From SZUA-442 sp963792405 (GTDB taxonomy: Bacteria; Actinomycetota; Acidimicrobiia; Spongiisociales; UBA5794): 64,000 nucleotides of DNA. Under the pieces are notes generated by a model that saw only the letters and a program-made list of their open reading frames with translations, was not told the origin of the DNA and made no database searches. Location: contig CAWBVU010000006.1 of NCBI GenBank assembly GCA_963792405.1, positions 62,001 through 126,000 of the forward strand. Direction: 5' to 3'. Below, piece by piece: positions 8,990 to 17,419 of this stretch. A program made the translations under genes and the position numbers. Positions within the stretch are counted from its first letter, which is position 1, and every line of letters starts with the position of its first letter.

Positions 8990-10471
8990 GTGGACTCGGT
9001 GTGGATCCTCGGTGATCAGCTGTCGCGTGACAGCGCCGTCCTCGCAGACCGGTCACCGAGCGACACCCGCATCCTGATGGTGGAAGCCGACTCCACCCAG
9101 GTCTCGTCGTACCACCGCCAGCGACTCCATCTCGTCCTCGCCTCGATGCGCCGCTTCGCTGCGTCGCTCGAACGCGAGGGCTTCGACGTCGACTACCGGC
9201 GAGCCCCGACCTTTCGGAATGCCCTCGCCGCTCACCGAACCGAATTCCGCCCCGCGCGGGTCCTCGTCATGGAGCCGAATTCGTGGGATGCCAGACGGCG
9301 CGTGGACGATCTCGACGTGGAGCTCGTCCGCTCCGACCAGTTCCTCTGCCACTACGACGACTTCGCCACCTGGGCCGATGGAAGGGAACGGCTCGTGATG
9401 GAGGACTTCTACCGATGGCAGCGGGTCCGTCTCGGCTACCTCATGGATGGCGACCAGCCGGCAGGGGGACGCTGGAACTTCGACCACGCCAACCGTGAGC
9501 CTCCCGATCGTGAGTCGACGGACTGGCCCGAGCCACCGAGGTCGCGCCTCACCGAGATCGACACGGAGGTCCTCGAAGGGCTTCCCCCGACCACCTTCGG
9601 CGCCGACCCGGACGGCACGTGGGCGACGTCGCGGGAGGACGCGCTCCGCAGGCTCGACGCATTCATCGAGCAGCGCCTCCCCTCCTTCGGACCGCAGCAG
9701 GACGCCATGCTCGTGGGCCAGTGGTCGATGCGGCACTCCCTGCTCAGCCCCTACCTCAACATCGGCCTGCTGCATCCCTCCGAGGTGTGCGATGCGGCCG
9801 AGGAGGCATACCGGAGCGGCGCCGTCCCGATCGAGTCCGCAGAGGGCTTCATCCGGCAGGTCATCGGGTGGAGGGAGTACGTCTGGGGAATCTACTGGCT
9901 CACGATGCCCGCGTACCGTGACGGCAACGCCCTCGACGCGACTCGGCCCCTGCCCCCGCTGTTCCACACGCACGACACCGCGATGCGGTGCGTGGCTGGG
10001 GCCCTCGAGGCGGTCAGGGATCATGCCTACGCCCACCACATCCAGCGACTGATGGTGCTCGCGAACCTGTGCCTGCTCGCGGGCGTGGAGCCCACTGCGC
10101 TGGTGGACTGGATGCGGTCGTCGTTCATCGACGGCGCCGACTGGGTCATGCTCCCGAACGTGCTCGGGATGGGCCTGTACGCCGACGGTGGCGTGATGGC
10201 GACCAAGCCCTACGCGGCAGGGGGCAACTACATCGACAGGATGAGCGACTACTGCGCAGGCTGCAGGTTCGCGCCGACACGACGGACCGGCCCTGATGCC
10301 TGCCCGTTCTCTGTGCTCTACTGGGACTTCCTCGACCGCAACCACGATCGCCTCCGGGGGAACCATCGCATCGCCAGACAGCTCGGCGGCGCGAGGAGGC
10401 TCTCGGACATGGCGGCGGTGCGTGAACGCGCCGTCGAGATCCTGGGTGCGCTCGATCGCGGCACCCTCTGA
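8990..10471 (+). CDS. Iron-sulfur bacterial cryptochrome/(6-4) photolyase (PhrB type)
   Basis: This 493-residue protein begins with the N-terminal Rossmann-like domain of the deoxyribodipyrimidine photolyase-related family (SVWILGDQLSRDS), followed by the FAD-binding helical domain with REYVWGIYW and DWVMLPNVLGMGLYADGG. Four cysteines, C334, C422, C425 and C438, have gaps of 88, 3 and 13 residues. These equal the gaps between the [4Fe-4S] ligands of Agrobacterium PhrB as I recall them (C350, C438, C441, C454). It should use light to repair (6-4) photoproducts or act as a photoreceptor. The GTG at 8990 has GGAGG six bases upstream. A glycosylase gene lies close by on the other strand. Confidence 0.92.
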   Translation: MDSVWILGDQLSRDSAVLADRSPSDTRILMVEADSTQVSSYHRQRLHLVLASMRRFAASLEREGFDVDYRRAPTFRNALAAHRTEFRPARVLVMEPNSWDARRRVDDLDVELVRSDQFLCHYDDFATWADGRERLVMEDFYRWQRVRLGYLMDGDQPAGGRWNFDHANREPPDRESTDWPEPPRSRLTEIDTEVLEGLPPTTFGADPDGTWATSREDALRRLDAFIEQRLPSFGPQQDAMLVGQWSMRHSLLSPYLNIGLLHPSEVCDAAEEAYRSGAVPIESAEGFIRQVIGWREYVWGIYWLTMPAYRDGNALDATRPLPPLFHTHDTAMRCVAGALEAVRDHAYAHHIQRLMVLANLCLLAGVEPTALVDWMRSSFIDGADWVMLPNVLGMGLYADGGVMATKPYAAGGNYIDRMSDYCAGCRFAPTRRTGPDACPFSVLYWDFLDRNHDRLRGNHRIARQLGGARRLSDMAAVRERAVEILGALDRGTL

Positions 10472-10491
10472 CCGAGGACTAACGTCGCCCG

Positions 10492-12048
10492 ATGCCCGTG
10501 ACGTTCACGAACGGCCCGATCTGGACCGGCACGTCCACACGACCCGACTGGGTCACGATCGAGGGCTCGACCGTCGTGGCGATGGGCGTCGGGGCAGCCC
10601 CCAACGGCGACCGGTTCGATCTCGACGGGAGGGCGCTCCTTCCGGGATTCCAGGATGCCCATGTGCACCCGCCCATCGGTGGGCTCGCCATGATCCGCTG
10701 CGAGCTCCACGACGTCGCACCCTCGGAGTACGAGGCGACGATCAGCGCCTACGCGCATGCCCATCCCCACGCCCCGTGGATCCTCGGCGGCGGGTGGCCG
10801 ATGAATGCATTCGAGGGTGGCATCGCTCGCAAGGAAGTCCTGGACCATGTCGTGCCCGATCGCCCGGTGCTGCTCCACTCGAGCGAGGGACACGCGGCGT
10901 GGGTCAACTCTGCCGCCCTCAGGATCGCGAGCATCGACGCCTCGACGCCCGACCCTGCGCACGGCCGCATCGAACGCGACCCCGACGGCCAGCCGAACGG
11001 CACCCTCCAGGAGGGGGCCGTCGAGCTCGTGGAACGGTTCGCACCGCCCGACACGGTCGACGATCTGGTCGCCGGCATCGCCGCCGCCCAGCGCCACCTC
11101 CTGTCGTTCGGGATCACCGCATGGCAGGACGCCTGGGTCAGGCATGTGGACCACGACGCGTACCTCCGCCTGGACGCCGAGGGGCAACTCGTCGCACACG
11201 TCAGGGGTGCGCTGTGGTGGGACCGTGCGCGAGGTGTCGATCAGCTCGACGAGCTCATCGAGGCGTCCGCACGGCGCGGGCGCCGGTACGCCCCGATCGG
11301 TGTCAAGTTGATGGTGGACGGGGTGATCGAGAACGGCACCGGGGCGATGTGCTCGCCGTACGTCGGCTCCACGGATCGCGGCCTGACCTTCCTCCCGAGC
11401 GACCTGCTCGCGGACGTCGTGCCCGCCCTCATGGCCGCGGGACTCCAGCCGCACTTCCACGCCATCGGCGACTGCGCGATCCGCAGCGCGCTCGATGCGG
11501 TCGCCCTGGGAGACCGCGGGGACGTCGTGCGCACGCGGCCCCACATCGCCCACATCCACGTGGTCGACCCCGTCGACGTGCCACGTTTCGCGGAGCTCGG
11601 CGTCGCCGCCAACGCCCAGGCCCTGTGGGCCTGCAACGACGCGACGATGGTCGACCTCACGATCCCTCGCCTCGGTGTGGAGCGGGCGGGGTGGCAGTAC
11701 CCCTTCCGTTCATTGCTGGACGCCGGGGCGACCCTCGCTGCGGGGAGCGATTGGTCGGTTTCGACGCCGGATCCCTTCGCGCAGATGGCGGTCGCCGTGA
11801 CGAGGCGCACGTCGGAGGCGCCCGAACCCCTCCATCCCGATCAGGGGCTCACGGTGGAAGAGGCGCTCACTGCGTTCACCGTCGGGTCGGCATGGGTCAA
11901 CCACGATGAGGACCGGGCGGGCACGATCGCACCGGGGAAGGCCGCGGATCTCGTGGTCGCCTCCGACGATCCCTTCCACGTCCGCGACCTCGCGACCGTC
12001 CGGGTGGAGGCCACGTTCGTCGAGGGCCGCATCGCCTTCGCACGGTGA
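10492..12048 (+). CDS. YtcJ-like metal-dependent amidohydrolase
   Basis: This 518-residue amidohydrolase-superfamily enzyme of the Amidohydro_3/YtcJ group begins with the small beta domain, then DAHVHP (metal ligands His57 and His59), KLMVDGVIENGTG (Lys region), HFHAIGD, the HIAHIHVVDP segment and GSDWSV with the catalytic Asp. The length is typical. YtcJ-like enzymes hydrolyse amides or N-formyl compounds; the substrate is unassigned. It starts 20 bases after the photolyase stop and may be in the same transcript, with no obvious functional link. Confidence 0.9.
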   Translation: MPVTFTNGPIWTGTSTRPDWVTIEGSTVVAMGVGAAPNGDRFDLDGRALLPGFQDAHVHPPIGGLAMIRCELHDVAPSEYEATISAYAHAHPHAPWILGGGWPMNAFEGGIARKEVLDHVVPDRPVLLHSSEGHAAWVNSAALRIASIDASTPDPAHGRIERDPDGQPNGTLQEGAVELVERFAPPDTVDDLVAGIAAAQRHLLSFGITAWQDAWVRHVDHDAYLRLDAEGQLVAHVRGALWWDRARGVDQLDELIEASARRGRRYAPIGVKLMVDGVIENGTGAMCSPYVGSTDRGLTFLPSDLLADVVPALMAAGLQPHFHAIGDCAIRSALDAVALGDRGDVVRTRPHIAHIHVVDPVDVPRFAELGVAANAQALWACNDATMVDLTIPRLGVERAGWQYPFRSLLDAGATLAAGSDWSVSTPDPFAQMAVAVTRRTSEAPEPLHPDQGLTVEEALTAFTVGSAWVNHDEDRAGTIAPGKAADLVVASDDPFHVRDLATVRVEATFVEGRIAFAR

Positions 12049-12094
12049 CGATGGCTCGCCTCGGGGTCCGAGGCGTCGATCAGGTCCTCCGGAG

Positions 12095-13738
12095 TCAGGA
12101 GTCCCGGGGCGGGAGGTCACACTCCGACACGCCCGTCCTCGACTGCGCCGTGACGCCGTTCTCGAGCACGTCTTGCACCTTGGCGCGGATCCGTGACACG
12201 TTGGGGATCGGGTACTTGCCCGGCGTGCGGCCGGAGTTGTAGGTGGGAGGCACGAACCCGATCGTGGCGACGTTGTCGTAGTCGATGGTGCCCGCGATGC
12301 GAACGAGGTCGGGGAGGAGTGCCACCGGGATGTCGGTCGTCACGTATTCCTGCATCAGGTCGAGGAGCCGCGGGAACGCCGTGATGATCGTGAAGGTGTC
12401 GGCCTGGGTCGCCGCGGCCTTGATCACGCATCGCTGGCGGCCCATGCGGTCGTAGTCCGAGGAGCCGATCCTCCATCGTGAATAGGCGAGCGCCTCGAGA
12501 CCGCTCAGGTGGTTCATGCCGGGCTCGACGTTGATGACCGCCTTCGGCTGCCCTTCCTCCGGCGAGGACACCTTGACGTGATACGGCTCCTGCACCATCA
12601 CGTCGACGCCCCCGAGTGCGTCGATCGTGCGCACGAAACCGGCCATCTCGACCATGAAGTAGTAGTCGATGTCGAGCTGGAGGAGGTTCGCGATCACATC
12701 CCGCAACGCCGCCAGCCCGGGGTCGACCTCGTCGGGGTACGTCCCCGTCCAATCGAGCGTCTGCGCATGGACCTCGTTGAGCATCTCGGGGAAGCAGTGG
12801 CAGCTCTCGAACGGTGGTTCCTCGGGGATGCCGTCCCCATCCGTGTCGACCCAGAGGTCGGGATAGCCGTCGAGGTCGGCATCCGTGAGGTCCTTCTCGA
12901 TCACGCGTTCCTCGTACTCGACGAAGGCGTTGCGCATCGGGTCCGGCAGCGGGACCATCTTCATGTTGCGAGGAAGGCCGAACATCGCAGCGGCGCCCGT
13001 CTCGAGGTCCACGGTGACGACGTTCATCGAATCCGTGCGCAGGCCTTCCCTCCCCGGCCCCGCATCGCCGCCGACGAGCAGGATGGTCAGGCGATCCGCG
13101 TCGATACGCTCGCCGAACGGCACGAACGGCGCCACCGGCGTCACCGGTGCCCAGATCTCCGGCAGGGCCTCGATGGCGTCGGGGTCGCCGAGTCCCGTGC
13201 GGAAGATCATGTTGCGCGTCGATCGCGGATCGATCGCCGGGATGTCGACGAAGGCGGGGTCGATGACGCCCAGGCTGTTGCGCGCGGTGATCGGCGGCGC
13301 TTCGGGGGGCCCGGGGTCCTCGATCGTCTCGGGGCTCGCGACGAACACGGCATTGAGCGCCGAGATCGTCTGGGCGCTGTACGCCCATCCAACGACCTGC
13401 GGGATGGCGAGCATCGCCAGCATCGCCACCAGCGCGATGAGGTGCCCCGGCGACCGTCCCGAGCCGCGCGAGGCGAGGAGATAGGCGTCGATGGAGGCCC
13501 CCGTTCGCCACACCAGCACGGCGAGGTTCGCCACGATGAGGCCGGTGAGGAAGTCCGGCTGGACCAGCAACTCGGCCATCCCGAGCCTGCCTCGCGTCGC
13601 GAACCCGTAGGTGAAGGTGACGACCAGCACGGTCGGTGCGAAGATGAGCGCCCCTCGATAGGCGTCGCCCGCATACCACTGCCCGGCACCCGGGACGAAG
13701 GCCGACAGCAGCGCCGCCACCAGGGGATGCCGTCGCAT
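12095..13738 (-). CDS. LytR-CpsA-Psr family cell-wall ligase with extra membrane domain
   Basis: The N-terminus of this 547-residue protein has several membrane segments in the first 130 residues (GAGQWYAGDAYRGALIFAP, then long hydrophobic runs). The extracytoplasmic LCP domain contains ILLVGGDAGPGREGLRTDSM, the SMNVVTVD and LPRN motifs, and later YSRWR and DYDRMGRQR. LCP enzymes attach undecaprenyl-linked polymers to peptidoglycan. Between LPRN and the C-terminal motifs is an unusual acidic stretch, DADLDGYPDL followed by DTDGDGIPEE, that resembles calcium-binding TSP3/dockerin loops, next to a CHC pair. I chose the ATG at 13738; an ATG at 13807 is possible. Confidence 0.87.
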   Translation of the reverse strand: MRRHPLVAALLSAFVPGAGQWYAGDAYRGALIFAPTVLVVTFTYGFATRGRLGMAELLVQPDFLTGLIVANLAVLVWRTGASIDAYLLASRGSGRSPGHLIALVAMLAMLAIPQVVGWAYSAQTISALNAVFVASPETIEDPGPPEAPPITARNSLGVIDPAFVDIPAIDPRSTRNMIFRTGLGDPDAIEALPEIWAPVTPVAPFVPFGERIDADRLTILLVGGDAGPGREGLRTDSMNVVTVDLETGAAAMFGLPRNMKMVPLPDPMRNAFVEYEERVIEKDLTDADLDGYPDLWVDTDGDGIPEEPPFESCHCFPEMLNEVHAQTLDWTGTYPDEVDPGLAALRDVIANLLQLDIDYYFMVEMAGFVRTIDALGGVDVMVQEPYHVKVSSPEEGQPKAVINVEPGMNHLSGLEALAYSRWRIGSSDYDRMGRQRCVIKAAATQADTFTIITAFPRLLDLMQEYVTTDIPVALLPDLVRIAGTIDYDNVATIGFVPPTYNSGRTPGKYPIPNVSRIRAKVQDVLENGVTAQSRTGVSECDLPPRDS

Positions 13739-13926
13739 CGTGCGCCTTCCTCTCTCGGTGATCCCGGTTCGCTCCGGGAACGCTGCACGTTCGCTGTCGT
13801 TCCGCATGACCCCTCGCGGTGGCCGTTGCACCACTCACGATACCGGCGCGCCCCGTTTGCGGGCGGTGCAGGGGGACGCACCTGGAATCCCGATCCACGT
13901 CCCGTGCGAGGGCCTACGATGGGTCC

Positions 13927-14169
13927 ATGGCCAAGCATGAGCAGATCCCCCTCGCCGAAGTGGTCGCCGATCCGCAGGCGGTGTTCGACAGGATCGAGGC
14001 AGACCGTGTCACCTTGTCGGTGATGCGAGGCGACGAGCCCGTGGCCGTGATCGCGCCTGCGCCGGTCGCGGAGACGCTCGCCCAGCTCCACAGGGCCCTT
14101 CAGGAGAACCCACCTTCGGGCGCCTTCTTCCTCGACGTCATCGAGACGCGCAGGATGCTCGGCCTGTAG
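13927..14169 (+). CDS. Phd/YefM-like antitoxin-type small protein
   Basis: This 80-residue protein starts IPLAEVVADPQAVFDRIEADRVTLSVMRGDEPVAVIAP, which resembles the N-terminal DNA-binding fold of Phd/YefM antitoxins (a short helix, then a strand ending in an 'x-V-A-V-I' motif). The C-terminus has a short helical tail. No toxin gene follows: the next gene is a convergent tryptophanase. It could therefore be an orphan antitoxin or a free-standing regulator. The ATG at 13927 is the first sensible start. Assignment is by resemblance only. Confidence 0.55.
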   Translation: MAKHEQIPLAEVVADPQAVFDRIEADRVTLSVMRGDEPVAVIAPAPVAETLAQLHRALQENPPSGAFFLDVIETRRMLGL

Positions 14170-14200
14170 CCCGCTGCGCACCCGCCCGCGGCGCGACACG

Positions 14201-14225
14201 GCCCCGAGGCACCGGCACCCGGGGC
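14201..14225. terminator. Possible terminator hairpin between convergent genes
   Basis: GCCCCG at 14201-14206 pairs with CGGGGC at 14220-14225 across a 13-base loop. It lies between the antitoxin-like gene and the tryptophanase stop codon. There is no T-run, so support is modest. Confidence 0.3.
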
Positions 14226-14226
14226 T

Positions 14227-15606
14227 TCAGAGCGGTGCGAAGCGGGCGGTGAAGTGCCTGAGCCACGGAGCCTGCTCGACGATGCGGTACCCGCCGAGGG
14301 ACTCTGCCCGCATGGCGGTGTCGATCACCACCTCGGCGACGTAGTCGATGTGGCTCTGGGTATAGGTACGCCGTGGTATCGCGAGCCGGACGAGTTCCAT
14401 GTCTCCGGGGGTGTCGGGGCCACCGTCGGGATCGGTGCGTCCGAACATCACCGTGCCGATCTCGACCCCTCGTACGCCGCCCCTGCGATACAGCTCGATC
14501 GCGAGGGATTGGGCCGGGTACTCGTGCGGTGGGACATGGGTGAGCAGGCCCGCGGCATCGAGGTACACCGCATGGCCACCCGGGGGCTGGACGATCGGCA
14601 CACCCGCTGCGGCGACCTTGTTGGCGAGGTACTCGGTCGATCGGATGCGGTACCGCAGGTAGTGCTCGTCGAGCACCTCCTCGAGTCCGATGGCGACGGC
14701 TTCGAGGTCGTATCCGGCCATTCCCCCATAGGTGGGGAACCCTTCCGTCAGGATCAGCAGGTTGCGGGCGTTCAGGGCGACCTGACCGTCGTTCATGGCG
14801 AGGAACCCACCGATGTTGGCCATGCCGTCCTTCTTCGCGGACATCGTCGCACCATCGGCGTAGGAGAACATCTCCTCGGCGATCTCCCTCGGTGACGCCT
14901 CGGCGTATCCCTCCTCCCGCATCTTGATGAACCATGCGTTCTCGCCGAACCTGCAGGCGTCGAGGAACAGGGGGATGCCGTAGTCGTCGCATACCGCGCG
15001 CACGGCCCTGAGGTTGGCCATCGAGACGGGCTGTCCACCACCCGAGTTGTTCGTCACCGTCACCATCACGAGGGGCACACGGTCGACACCCACGGCCTCG
15101 ATCGTCGCCACGAGCGCATCGACGTCCATGTTGCCCTTGAACGGAGCGATGGCCGCGGGGTCGCGACCCTCGCTCACGACGAGGTCGAGCGCGGTCGCCC
15201 CCCTGTACTCCACGTTCGCCCTCGTCGTGTCGAAGTGGGTGTTGTTGGGCACCACGTCGCCCTCGTCGACCATGACGCTGAACAGGATCTTCTCGGCGGC
15301 CCTGCCCTGATGGGTCGGGATGACGTGGTCGAAGCCGGTGATCCCCTTCACCACGGTCTCGAAGCGGTAGAAGGAACGGCTCCCCGCGTACGACTCGTCG
15401 CCACGCATCATGCCCGCCCATTGCTCGGACGACATGGCGCCTGTGCCGGAGTCCGTGAGCAGGTCGATGATGACTTCGTCCGCGTGGAGCCCGAACAGGT
15501 TGTAGCCGCTGCGCAGGAGCGCCGCCTCGCGCCGATCCTCGTCGGGGAGGTCGATCGCCTGGACCGTGTGGATCCGGAAGGGTTCGATGATCGTCTCGTA
15601 GTGCAT
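14227..15606 (-). CDS. tnaA: Tryptophanase
   Basis: This 459-residue PLP enzyme of the tryptophanase/tyrosine phenol-lyase family splits tryptophan into indole, pyruvate and ammonia. LLTDSGTGAMS, PTHQGRAAEKI and SAKKDGM (PLP Lys259) are clear. Two positions favour tryptophanase over tyrosine phenol-lyase. Asp126 in HFDTTRA corresponds to tryptophanase Asp137, where the phenol-lyase has Thr. VEIG replaces the phenol-lyase MERG that carries its substrate-binding Arg. The ATG at 15606 follows GAGGGG. No TnaC-type leader peptide or permease gene is visible beside it. Confidence 0.9.
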   Translation of the reverse strand: MHYETIIEPFRIHTVQAIDLPDEDRREAALLRSGYNLFGLHADEVIIDLLTDSGTGAMSSEQWAGMMRGDESYAGSRSFYRFETVVKGITGFDHVIPTHQGRAAEKILFSVMVDEGDVVPNNTHFDTTRANVEYRGATALDLVVSEGRDPAAIAPFKGNMDVDALVATIEAVGVDRVPLVMVTVTNNSGGGQPVSMANLRAVRAVCDDYGIPLFLDACRFGENAWFIKMREEGYAEASPREIAEEMFSYADGATMSAKKDGMANIGGFLAMNDGQVALNARNLLILTEGFPTYGGMAGYDLEAVAIGLEEVLDEHYLRYRIRSTEYLANKVAAAGVPIVQPPGGHAVYLDAAGLLTHVPPHEYPAQSLAIELYRRGGVRGVEIGTVMFGRTDPDGGPDTPGDMELVRLAIPRRTYTQSHIDYVAEVVIDTAMRAESLGGYRIVEQAPWLRHFTARFAPL

Positions 15607-15725
15607 GGGGTCCCCTCGTCGTGTCGACGAAGTCTCCCATGGTCGCTCCCACCGCACACGGGATCCGACGAACGTACGGGGCGACGACGGTGCGGCCGGG
15701 GTGGCAGGCGGGGTGGCAGGGGGAG

Positions 15726-17336
15726 TCAGGTCGTGGCGGCGAGCGGCCAGGTTCGTGCCGAGGGGATCCCGGAACCCGGTCCCCCGCCCGTGTCCTGGGC
15801 GGTGACCCACTCGCGGATCGCCTTCTGTGCGGCGACGTCGTCCTCGTTGTAGGCGAGGAGCCGTGCTCGCATCGTGGGGTCACCTGCCTGGAGTGCCTCG
15901 AACCAGATCTCGGACTGGAGGCCGCCGGGGTCGTCGTCGCGCCATGAGAACCCGCACAGTGGTGCGATCACCTTCAGGCTGTGACCGTGCGGAGAGGCGA
16001 GGGTGCGGCGCGACCAGGCACACAGGTCGAAGGCATGCTCGGAGAACCACTCCTCCACGGAGGCGCCGTCGTCGATGGACAGACCGTGCCGCAGCGCGGC
16101 CGCTTCGAGCATCCTCACCTCGTACTCGGTCCAGTGGTAGACGATGACGTCAGAGGTCGTCCACTCCGCGAATCGTGCGAAGAGGCCCGCAACCACCTCG
16201 GCCTCCCCACGCGGTGTCCCCGTCCAGTCGGCGATCGGCTCGTAGGTCGACCCCTTGGCGTCGCTGACCAGCAGGCCCGCGAGGTAGATCTCCCCGCCGT
16301 GGGTCTCGATGTCGAAGTCCACCTCGATGGGTCGGCGAGGGATGTCGATCGGGCCGGTGCCGTCGAGCCTGAGGAGTCGCCCGGCCGTCATCGCCCTCGC
16401 CTGGAGCACCACCTCCCCGCCCGGCAGCCGATCGTCGGACGGGTCGAGGGAGGCGACCTGCGTGACCGTGGTGATGCCGTCGGCGGCCAGGGTCGCGCGG
16501 AGGTCGGCGTCGACCGCGCGCAGGAGCGTCGGGTCGTCCGACCCGGAGAGGAAGGACTCGCAGAGCGGTCGCCATTCGCACGTCCTGCACTCGCCCCGCA
16601 TCCAGGGCGCGACGAGCGGTTCGTCCGGATGGGCGGCGCCGTGGGCCATCACCTCGAGCGCTCGTGCGGTCCAGTCGGCGTGTTCGTCGAGGATCGACGG
16701 GTCGCCATCCCCGAGGTCGACCCACACGCACACCGGTGGATCGTCCGTACCGATCACGGCGCCTCGCCTGTCGGACGTGGCATGCCCGATGAGGTCCAGG
16801 AGCCGCCAGTAGTGCGCGACCTGCAGGAGGTCGCGCCTGCGCTGCGAACGGAACCGCACGGGCGTCCCCGGGTGGGTGGGGTCGGCGAGGGGTGCGGCGA
16901 CCGCCTCGATGCCCGCGTCGGCGATCACCTTGTGATGTTTGACCTCCACGGGTGCGTAGCCGGAGGATGTGCGGATCAGCAGGTCGGCGATGCCGAGCAT
17001 CGACCCGTCCGGTGCGGTGAGTCCCGCACCTGCGATGAGCGGTGCCCCGTCCTCGAGCGCGGCGATGGTCGTATGGAGGAGGCCTTCGCCGCGCGGTGCA
17101 TCCCGCAGATCCACGGCCCCCGGCACCGAGGCGATGAGGCTGCCGATCACGGCATCCTCGTAGGCAAGGCCGAGCCGGACGGCGCGTTCCCTCACCGGGT
17201 CCTCGACGGGCTGCGCCTCCGTGAAGCGGTCATGGTGGAGCCGGGTGAGGCAGCGGCCGACGTCATTGCCTCCGAGGCGTGTGGTGGAGGGGGAACCGCG
17301 GGAGGCTCCGTTCTCGGTCGCTGCCGATGCTGTCAT
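15726..17336 (-). CDS. RecB-like nuclease fused to RNase H-like domain (TM0106 family)
   Basis: The N-terminal half of this 536-residue protein is a PD-(D/E)xK nuclease of the RecB/Cas4 type. It has GIADLLIRTSSGYAPVEVKHHK, giving the catalytic Asp and Glu-x-Lys, and a cysteine cluster ECRTCEWRPLC typical of the iron-sulfur or zinc-bound RecB-like group. The C-terminal half is an RNase_H_2-type 3'-5' exonuclease-like domain with FDIETHGG, YHWTEYEVRMLE and YNEDDVAAQK. This matches the TM0106/TIGR03491 two-domain architecture. No helicase or CRISPR genes lie beside it. The ATG at 17334-17336 sits inside a CRP-type palindrome. Confidence 0.87.
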   Translation of the reverse strand: MTASAATENGASRGSPSTTRLGGNDVGRCLTRLHHDRFTEAQPVEDPVRERAVRLGLAYEDAVIGSLIASVPGAVDLRDAPRGEGLLHTTIAALEDGAPLIAGAGLTAPDGSMLGIADLLIRTSSGYAPVEVKHHKVIADAGIEAVAAPLADPTHPGTPVRFRSQRRRDLLQVAHYWRLLDLIGHATSDRRGAVIGTDDPPVCVWVDLGDGDPSILDEHADWTARALEVMAHGAAHPDEPLVAPWMRGECRTCEWRPLCESFLSGSDDPTLLRAVDADLRATLAADGITTVTQVASLDPSDDRLPGGEVVLQARAMTAGRLLRLDGTGPIDIPRRPIEVDFDIETHGGEIYLAGLLVSDAKGSTYEPIADWTGTPRGEAEVVAGLFARFAEWTTSDVIVYHWTEYEVRMLEAAALRHGLSIDDGASVEEWFSEHAFDLCAWSRRTLASPHGHSLKVIAPLCGFSWRDDDPGGLQSEIWFEALQAGDPTMRARLLAYNEDDVAAQKAIREWVTAQDTGGGPGSGIPSARTWPLAATT

Positions 17337-17351
17337 GTGATGATTGTCACA
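17336..17351. promoter_or_regulatory. CRP/GlxR-type binding site
   Basis: TGTGA, TGATTG, TCACA is an exact match to the CRP consensus TGTGA-N6-TCACA used by actinobacterial CRP/GlxR regulators; the symmetry extends one further base each side. It overlaps the start codon of the nuclease gene on the minus strand and is centred about 76 bases upstream of the cutinase ATG. That placement suits repression of the former and activation of the latter. Confidence 0.6.
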
Positions 17352-17364
17352 TCCCCGTGTGACA
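17345..17364. promoter_or_regulatory. Second overlapping palindrome (TGTCACA/TGTGACA)
   Basis: TGTCACA at 17345-17351 and TGTGACA at 17358-17364 form a perfect 7-6-7 inverted repeat. It shares one arm with the CRP-type site, so three related half sites lie in a row. Binding at one would exclude the other. Confidence 0.45.
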
Positions 17365-17419
17365 CATGCGAAAGGCGCCGGGCGCACGAGGTAGATCGGC
17401 GTCGCCGTACGATCAGGGC

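Noticed and set aside
15680..15725. GGGGTGGCAGG-type short repeats as a regulatory element
   Set aside because: Only two imperfect copies in a G-rich intergenic stretch; nothing distinguishes them from base composition.
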